Positions 57,546 to 64,000 of a stretch of DNA of 64,000 bases are shown here, in pieces. The position numbers and the translations under genes were made by a program. Source of the stretch: Notospermus geniculatus (Eukaryota; Nemertea; Pilidiophora; Heteronemertea; Lineidae); contig NMRB01000132.1 of the NCBI GenBank assembly GCA_002633025.1, forward strand, positions 1-64,000, written 5' to 3'. The notes beneath the pieces were generated by a model. That model saw only the letters and a program-made list of their open reading frames with translations, did no database searches and was not told the DNA's origin. Each line of letters begins with the position of its first letter. The first letter of the stretch is position 1.

Positions 57546-57827
57546 ATGGCGGGAAGAGTACCTGCCAATCTTTGTCGAGTGTTAAGAGAACTACTTCAAA
57601 AACGTTACAGCAGGGTGATCACCAGCACCTGTACTGGAGAAGTTGGCCATTCCAGGAATCCACCAGTTGACCAGGGATTCTGACGCGGCCCTCGAGACAG
57701 AGCTGGTGGTGGAGCGGAACTTAGTTGTACATATGACCTGGAAATAAGACAGGGAGCATTCAGGAAATCGCCGAGGATTTTCAGGCGACATCTTTCTGAG
57801 GAGGAGCTAGACAAAATGGGACTGTAA
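57546..57827 (+). pseudogene. Small ORF with one in-frame TGA
   Basis: From ATG at 57546 the frame encodes MAGRVPANLCRVLRELLQKR and on for 45 codons to a TGA at 57681. It then stays open for 47 more codons (SCTYDLEIRQGAFRKSPRIF, HLSEEELDKMGL) to a TAA. Both halves look coding. A single nonsense change is the simplest reading; stop readthrough is possible. No family recognised. Confidence 0.35.
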
Positions 57828-58199
57828 ATCAAGGCATGATGAAGGGACATTACCATGATAACATGACTGATGGATGTAGATCCTTGGCACTTCCCCAGTG
57901 CCTGGACTTCAGCTCCATTGGGGCTCAAGTTAACTTATCAATAAACGCAGCATCGACAAATGCCAATCTCTTCAAATACCAGCTGATTGACGATAATAAA
58001 AGGAAGAGGACAACTGGGATATCATTCTGAATGATATCCCATTCACTTCTGTAGAATAAAGAAACTCTGTACTGGTGTTAGATATGCCATACACAAACGA
58101 CTCTCCACAGTCATGGCGACCACATCAAAGGCAACACCACCTGCTACACTTTAGTTCACTGAACCTGCACCAACTGTTCCCACCACTGATACCAAGCCT

Positions 58200-58433
58200 A
58201 TGCCATCTTCCTTATCTGCTGCCTCAACTTCCATTGGGCCAATGCCAGCTCCCCCATCAGCTCTCTCCACTCCCAAACACCATTGGGATGGCAATGTTGA
58301 CGACCAAACTTTGAGCCAACGCTTCTGTGATATGGATACAAGCCAGAAAGATTCAGAAATCTCCTGTTCCTCCACACCGACTGAGAAGGAAAAGGACCCG
58401 GAGAACCACGATGGCGACAACAAGCATGATTAA
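58200..58433 (+). other. Low-complexity coding-like stretch
   Basis: 78 codons including the stop encode a Ser/Pro/Thr-rich start and an acidic, Lys-rich end (TEKEKDPENHDGDNKHD). The composition is like disordered tails of nuclear proteins. No splice partner or domain was found. Confidence 0.25.
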
Positions 58434-58795
58434 AACTGTCTTACTGCACCTTAACTCCAGTCTTTGAACAAACTAAATTATGGCAGTGATCATGCTGAAA
58501 TGCATGGAAGGATCAGCCCAAGAGTGAAGCGGCTGAAGTTGACGGTCGTGGAGGTGATTCAGCAGGTAGGCCTGAAGTGGGTCAGGATGTTCACGAGGTC
58601 AGAGGTGCGAAAGAAGAACAGAGCGCCGATCCACGTGAGAGACAAACTGTATGATCAAGGAAGTTAACTGATAAGGGTCTTCAGTTTGCTATGGAGACGA
58701 AGGGTACGAACAGAGACTCTCTTGCTAAACGCTTGAAGAAACTGCAGCAAGAAGTGAAGGCACTGTTGGGAGATTACTGTACAGGGGCCGTTGTT

Positions 58796-58882
58796 TTGGC
58801 AGTTGATGGTCTTTGTGGTTGATGATCTGGTTGATGGTCTTGGTGGTTGATGATCTGGTTGATGGTCTTGGTGGTTGATGTG
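58796..58882 (+). repeat. Tandem repeat 'GGTTGATGATCTGGTTGATG', about 3 units
   Basis: A unit of about 31 bp (GGTCTTGGTGGTTGATGATC then TGGTTGAT) occurs nearly three times in a row. Confidence 0.8.
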
Positions 58883-58977
58883 TCTTTAGAGGTTGAATAA
58901 TTTCTGGAATTCTCGTCTCTTCCGTTTCTGCATGGCCCGGAATCTTTCTTGCTAATGCAGCGTAGTTACAGTGTCTT

Positions 58978-59945
58978 TCATATGAATAATTGACTTGATG
59001 GCCACTGTTGATAATGATTGGAGAAGTTCAGCTTCACCAGCCAATTCAGGTTCAGCGTCATTGCGTCGTCTTCGATGACAGCGGCAAATGCATAGGCTCG
59101 TACTTTGCTTTTTCTGGTGATGACTCGTTTTCCATACTTTTGGAGAGGGGACGGTGTGTCCATGAATTTAGCGTTAGCTGCCAACGCCCAAACAACATCT
59201 ACTGCTTTATCTATTCTCCACCGTTCCATCTGCACAGCGCTGTCAGATCGAGCGAGTTCCTCCAATACAGTTACACGACGACACACTTGTGTTGAAAAAA
59301 GCTCAACCACAGCGGTGGATTTGTGGCATCGCAATAAATATATTGCGTCAGCAAGAGAAGTGATGTCAATTCTTTCACTGTGTTTCAGAAGGAAACCACT
59401 CGAGACAGCACTAAGGAGATGGAGTTCCCGAGACCATGGAATGCCATTTTCCGTAATGTGGATCATTTCATCATCACAGAGATTCCAAATGACCTCCAGC
59501 TGTCTTTCATGACAAAAGACAGGGTTGTCATCTTGAAATTTCGTGAGGTATGAAATGATCCTCTTTGTCAAGTGCCATTCATGTGCAAGGAACTGAACCT
59601 TGCGATACTGTCCCGTGGAGATACAGTGAACAAGATTCGATTCCTTAGGCCAGAATTTAAAACGTTTGTTGCTGTTTTCTGGACAAAATGTCCACACAGC
59701 ATATGGTGCTCGGGATTGTGAGGGAGCATCCATGCTGGAGCTCCGCTCCCAAGAGTTTCGATAAAGGGTTTGAGATACTCTTCATCATCGGACTCAACGG
59801 TGGCCATTGTAAGATACGCCCTCGCACACTCATCACAGACACTCTGACTAAAGTATGGATATCTCCCCACACGCTCCCGTCTGTCGTGCCACCAAAAGGC
59901 AACATTCTGAACTTTGACCTCTGCGAAACTTGAAAAGTAGGTCAA
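58978..59945 (-). pseudogene. Unrecognised protein, about 320 residues, one frameshift
   Basis: Two minus-strand frames (59945-59568 and 59733-58978) join near 59733 with a one-base shift. The first gives VAFWWHDRRERVGRYPYFSQ, an acidic stretch and FIETLGSGAPAW; the second continues YAVWTFCPENSNKRFKFWPK, then a long helical region (IISYLTKFQDDNPVFCHERQ, LADAIYLLRCHKSTAVVELF, MERWRIDKAVDVVWALAANA) to a stop. The protein looks folded, is rich in Trp and Cys, and has no transmembrane segment or known motif that I recognise. The shift may be a mutation or a sequencing indel. Confidence 0.45.
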
Positions 59946-60039
59946 ATGAAAAGCCCGTTACATGTTATGTATCCTCATTAGATACACCTATGATAAAAAT
60001 TTTGAGATGATCCAGTTATTAGTTCAGGAGTTATTGTAC

Positions 60040-60126
60040 TTTTTGTGTTTTTGGTTTTGGCCATCTGGTGGCCAAACCAAGAATCGAATCCGACCAAAAC
60101 TTGGTGTCGTAGGTCAAGTGCTCTTG
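60040..60126 (+). repeat. Dispersed repeat family piece
   Basis: TGTTTTTGGTTTTGGCCATC and CCAAAACTTGGTGTCGTAGG match the family at 17165, 48296 and 50796. It immediately precedes the DDE-like fragment, so the coding sequence was cut by this repeat or begins just after it. Confidence 0.55.
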
Positions 60127-60644
60127 ATGGTGGCTTTTATTCCGGCAACGTTATTGTGACTCTGAAGGGTAAAATATTCCAACCTTCTAATGCCGCCCGA
60201 CATGCATGCGAGATATCTAAGATGTTGAGGAAAACCAACAGTGATGATGATGTCGATCTGCGCTTGCCAATGCTCATTGTCTATATTGATGGTGGGCTGG
60301 ATCACCGAACGAACTATATTACAGTTAAAGTGGCAGCAGTGCTGCAATTCATTGCCCTTGATCTCGACTTCTATTGTGCGGTGCGCACAGCACCTCATGC
60401 CAGCTGGGTCAATCCAGCTGAACGGATAATGTCGACCTTGAATATAGGATTGCAGAACTGTGCATACTCGCGCCAGAAATTACCAGACATTAAAGTTGCT
60501 ATGGGAACATGGTTCACCAATTCACGTGATCGAAATGGAGACAGGATGAATCGGACCAGGCAGAATGTTCCTGCAAGAGAAATAGAGCAGCCTGCAGGAG
60601 TGGCCAATGGAAATGATGAAAATGAAAACAATTCAGACATGTAG
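60127..60644 (+). pseudogene. DDE-like transposon protein C-terminal part
   Basis: The frame, entered from the repeat piece, encodes GNVIVTLKGKIFQPSNAARH, then LPMLIVYIDGGLDHRTNYIT, LDLDFYCAVRTAPHASWVNP and AERIMSTLNIGLQNCAY, ending in a polar tail at a stop. From memory, the DGG.DHR, RT.P..SW.NP and ER.MS blocks mark a family of transposase-like proteins common in sponges, cnidarians and marine deuterostomes. The Asp and Glu/Asn positions look like an RNase-H-fold active site. The N-terminal half is missing here. Confidence 0.55.
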
Positions 60645-60899
60645 TTCAAATGAAATATGTTTTTTTCGGACAATCTCGTGTATGGTGTTTCCAATAAAAT
60701 GGCCGACGACTACGATGTAGACACACTGCATTTCGAAGGTGAGAGACAATTTTGGCCTTCACGGACAGCGAGATTTGCTTCCGTTTACCAGACGTTTTCT
60801 CGCCATGTGCTCAGGACCAGGCCGCATCTACGGAAGTTACACCATCTATCCACACGGAGTACTACAATGTATTGAGGCGTTGTAAAGCAATGGGGAATT

Positions 60900-61180
60900 T
60901 GTATTTGTATTTCATTTTTCCGTCAGGGCCGACGCTATAGCATTATTGGCCCTGGTAAGTACGGAGGAGGCCATCACAAGCTACTCATGTTCCTCACTTG
61001 GATGGGGTATTTTACTTGCCCTTGCAAAGACACAAGGTACAAGGTACCACGGCTTACTTTCCCATGCGACGGACGTGAAGAGCCGGGAATGAAATCCCAT
61101 ATGGCCCGGGCTGGATTCGAACCCGGGACCTGCCGCTTGCTAAGCGGACGTGATAACCACTAGGCTATCAGGCTCCTCGA
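60900..61180 (-). mobile_element. tRNA-derived SINE with 11-bp target duplication
   Basis: On the minus strand the head reads GAGCCTGATAGCCTAGTGG (box A) and later GGTTCGAATCC (box B), with an anticodon-like CGCTTAGCAAGCG arm, as in tRNA-Val-type SINE heads. The 3' acceptor strand does not pair, so it is not a working tRNA. The body runs on to an A-rich tail at 60900-60925 (minus). AATGGGGAATT flanks it at 60889-60899 and 61181-61191, a target-site duplication. Confidence 0.85.
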
Positions 61181-61191
61181 AATGGGGAATT

Positions 61192-61398
61192 AATCCCGCC
61201 CTGTACATGAGGCGTAATGATCAACTCAAATTATATGTAATGCCCCCAGAGGGTAAACGGTTAATAAATGAATTTGAATTTTTGACGTCGGGACACAATT
61301 TGATTTTTTCGTCTCACGTCAAGACACCATGCAGTGACGTGTGGGACGTGATGACGCTACTACCGTCAGGTGCTGCACTCTTCAGCAGAACAAGATGA
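61192..61398 (+). pseudogene. Coding-like fragment next to the SINE
   Basis: From the right target duplication a frame reads QWGINPALYMRRNDQLKL, MPPEGKRLINEFEFLTSG and DVMTLLPSGAALFSRTR to a stop. Reading through the duplication without the SINE keeps this frame only a few codons upstream before a stop in the same frame, so the element may have hit near an exon edge. No family recognised. Confidence 0.3.
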
Positions 61399-61827
61399 TC
61401 TCCAATTTTTCACTTTTCCTGTTCGCGGATGCACATACGGTGACTTTCAGAGAACAGCAAGCAGTGCCATGGAAAACGTGACATTCCTATGAGGCTTTTC
61501 CACGAGCAGGGCAATCCTAAGAATAGGAATCCCTTGGCTAATCATGTAGAAACACAAGACGAATGGTATCCATTGGGTACATCCCAATGAACATATCAAA
61601 ATGTGTGACAGTTGCATTGAGAACTGACACTCTTCATGCAGTGAAGTGGTGTCGTGTGACTCGGCAACTGTACAGGATTTTATTTACGAACCATTCTGCA
61701 CAATTGTAAAGAAGGGACGTTGATTGCCGATGGAAAACCATACAAGTAAAATGACAATTTGGGTGCATAAATGGCTTGACAACATTGTTGGACTGCTCAA
61801 CCATCGACACTCATTCAACAAGAACAT

Positions 61828-62320
61828 GTGAATGCCAACAACACAAACAGAGATCAGCGCAGCCGCAGACAAGTGTTAAACATTGATAGAGGGCAGTTGG
61901 AATCCTTATTGCCAGTGGGGCTTTCAGTCACCTGCAGTATTGCCAGAAATAGACTTCTGCGGAATAGCAGTGTGTATAATTTCATGAGAAAACATGATGT
62001 GAAGTCCTGCCGACATCGATTCCAACCTATGTTCCTACCAGTATTCCTCCAAGATCTACATCTGCAGTTACATCAGCTATCTACATTCCACGCCCATCTC
62101 ATTTACAAAATCCGTCGCCGTGACTTCCAGTACAACTTCGTCCAGTACCATCATTACTACTTCAACTACTACCAAGACCTCAGCAGCAGTTATCCCTACC
62201 ATCCCGAAACCAAGGACAAGCGACCAGAACCAGCCAAAGTATGCAAAAGTTACGGTTTATGAAGACTTGACTCCCCTTTCCTCAAAGAAAGCAGATGTAG
62301 TTACATGTTTTGAAATATAA
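61828..62320 (+). pseudogene. Ser/Thr-rich coding-like region, frames mixed
   Basis: The first frame gives a basic stretch (NTNRDQRSRRQVLNIDRGQL). From about 62015 to 62110 the frame with PTSIPTYVPTSIPPRS looks coding, and from 62108 another frame continues TSSTTSSSTIITTSTTT then PKPRTSDQNQPKYAKVTVYE. The low-complexity theme crosses frames, pointing to an indel. It may be upstream coding of the gene that ends at 62990, but no splice join was established. Confidence 0.3.
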
Positions 62321-62403
62321 TGAAGATCTACACGATCCATCAGCTACACATATGTCAACATGATATAATTCATGTTCATGTAATTTCTTTCCTTCTACTT
62401 CAG

Positions 62404-62990
62404 AATCAACTACATGTATTACGGAATATCATGAACATGCTGACATGGCTGAAGACATGGAACATGTGCATGATGTGGAAGAGGGAAAGTGTGCAGCAAG
62501 TCAAGCCACGCGCGACATTTTCAGCGCACTCAACGTGTTCAAACCTGACAAAGGTAACCAACTCTCTACCAAACGGTCTATCCTGATTGAAAGCCTTCAC
62601 CATTCTACAGAGTGCTGTTGGAGATTATATGTATCAACATAAGGTACATGTAGCATAAGATGGATACTGCATGTGAAGTTGATTAATACTAGTATTGCAG
62701 TGGCAGATGTAGCCCACACCAGAGAAAGCCATCACCAACCTTGCCCCCGTTTTATGATCGACGATACTCCGAAGCCCGATGACCTGGACGACGCCCCAGC
62801 CTCTGGCGACATTGATCCTGCCCCAATGCCCGTCGAACCAGAACAAGATACTCGAGATATTGTCGAAGAGAAAGATTATTCCATCGACGAACTTACGACG
62901 AAGAAAACAAAGACAGTCGTCCGGACATCGTTTGAAGCCCTACCTGACGGCACCACCATCAAGACCACTGAGATCATTGAGTTTTGTTAA
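62404..62990 (+). CDS. Uncharacterised acidic protein, last two exons
   Basis: Exons 62404-62553 and 62701-62990 have CAG acceptors, a GTAACC donor and a matching phase-1 join, and end at TAA. They encode TEYHEHADMAEDMEHVHDVE, an ATRDIFSALNVFKPDK segment, an Asp/Glu/Pro-rich middle (DDTPKPDDLDDAPASGDIDP) and a C-terminus KTKTVVRTSFEALPDGTTIK followed by TTEIIEF. No domain was recognised. The upstream exon is unclear; the region at 61828-62320 is a candidate. The zinc-finger gene begins 69 bp downstream on the same strand. Confidence 0.5.
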
Positions 62991-63058
62991 TCCGTCGCTG
63001 CCTACCGATTGTAATTTACAACCTACTATGACCTCTCCAAATTTTGATCTTCTTCAGT

Positions 63059-63658
63059 ATGCCATTCTCCAAAGGCAATCGCTTCTTGTGTGGAAGGTGT
63101 CCAGCTACATTTTCGTCACCAAGGGACCGTAACCGTCACGAAGACACATGTAAGAAGAAACGTCCCGTCGACAACCTACTACATTGTCGTACGTGTGATC
63201 GAACGTATACTGACGAGAGAAAGTTTGGAGAGCACCAAAAAAGATGCCGCCAGGCCAAGGAAAATCGGCAACGTAACGAGCGAGAAATCAAAACCCTTTA
63301 CGCAAACATATTTGGAGATTACGAAGAAGACACCATCGAGCTAAATGTTCCACCAATCAGCCAACCGATGGGCCGCGCCTCCCCTTCTGGACCTTCCACC
63401 ACCAATACAATTTCAACTACGACCAGTACCACCAACACAACTTCGCCAAGTTCTTCATCTACCACTACCAGCGTTGCCACACCCGCAACAACAACTGCAG
63501 CATCCGCCAGAACGACTGAGAGTTTGTTTTGATGAAGGTGAACAGCCGCCTGGAAATCTCATGCACATTTACTACCCTTTCAATGAAGAATGCATCATGA
63601 CGACACATGAATCAATTCTACAGGATGCTACAAAAGCCATCTCAAATAACATGCCTGT
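63059..63658 (+). CDS. C2H2 zinc-finger protein, frame broken in the tail
   Basis: After a CTTCAG acceptor the exon starts T-ATG: MPFSKGNRFLCGRCPATFSS with RHEDTC, then LHCRTCDRTYTDERKFGEHQ and KRC, giving two C2HC-type fingers. A basic helical stretch (RQAKENRQRNEREIKTLYAN), an acidic patch and a long Thr/Ser tail end at a TGA at 63532. Another frame then stays open (RVCFDEGEQPPGNLMHIYYP to ISNNMP) up to a GTAAGT donor at 63659. The Thr/Ser repeats probably hide an indel or a missed splice. The start matches that of the finger exon at 54594. It may be a host transcription factor or a transposon-associated gene. Confidence 0.55.
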
Positions 63659-64000
63659 AAGTATATCACCATTCATCAGGGAAGATTTGTACTTCTAACT
63701 GAATCAGGTCCAAGCCTGGTTTGGCCAAGACTACTTGCTTAAGTTGATTCTGCTTTGGAGGAGGGATCAGTGTCATTGTGGTACTTGCGTACATGGTAAA
63801 AGTACATTGCATTTATTTTATCGTTTGCACTTGCAGCAGCGGGGAATAATGTGGATCTCACCAAATTGACAAGCACTTCTTGAAATTTAAAGAAGGGTGA
63901 CCTGTATAGGGTATAGTAATAATAGGGGTATACATGTACATGTATTTTCAGGTCTGTTGGCGTGACTGTAAAGATAACCTTTCGATCATTCCGGGTTGGC

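Noticed and set aside
61090-61178. A working tRNA gene on the minus strand
   Set aside because: Box A and box B are good, but the acceptor 3' strand does not pair. The body continues to an A-rich tail inside an 11-bp target duplication, so it is a SINE head.

Overview
This is a eukaryotic, intron-rich and repeat-dense window. The coding exons are short, carry GT/AG borders and match in splice phase. They sit among many hairpin DNA elements, a LINE, a tyrosine-recombinase (DIRS-type) retrotransposon, an animal CACTA/EnSpm transposase gene, a tRNA-derived SINE and gypsy debris. There is no bacterial-style gene packing. The mix, and the many palindromes TACATGTA and GTAGGCCTAC, point to a marine invertebrate, perhaps a deuterostome such as an echinoderm, hemichordate or lancelet. 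That placement is inference.

Layout. 1-4.2 kb holds hairpin elements and a 54-bp minisatellite. 4.2-7.1 kb (+) is a three-exon candidate neuropeptide precursor ending in an LRF-Gly-Arg-Arg amidation/cleavage site. 10.3-13.6 kb (-) holds six exons of a clear EGFL7-type gene (EMI domain, EGF, calcium-binding EGF, coiled coil); three of its five introns carry clear fold-back DNA. 17.5-20.3 kb (-) is a 5'-truncated Jockey-superfamily LINE whose endonuclease frame runs unbroken out of a rhodopsin-type GPCR exon (20.26-21.01 kb), replacing TM7. 21-24.5 kb is minisatellite DNA, including an array with an 888-bp higher-order period.

25.4-35.9 kb (-) is a multi-exon CACTA/EnSpm (TNP2-like) transposase gene split by a DIRS-like element (Gag, RT/RNase H, truncated tyrosine recombinase). 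About 75 bp of transposase exon is present on both sides of that insertion. 36-39 kb holds three fold-back elements. 39.3-44.2 kb (+) is a six-exon BEN-domain/coiled-coil gene, transcribed away from the transposase. 44.2-53 kb is almost all repeats.

53-64 kb is a mosaic of mostly plus-strand, often broken coding pieces: gypsy integrase ends, a segment like Polinton/Maverick family-B DNA polymerase, a DDE-like transposase end, two C2H2 zinc-finger genes with matching 5' exon structure, an acidic C-terminal gene end, an unrecognised minus-strand protein, and a SINE with an 11-bp target-site duplication.

Few genes here work together. The clearest functional groupings are the secreted neuropeptide and EGFL7 host genes, and the possible pairing of the CACTA transposase with the divergent BEN protein. 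Several single ambiguous bases (N) lie at or near homopolymers and repeat junctions, so some frameshifts and joins may be assembly faults.
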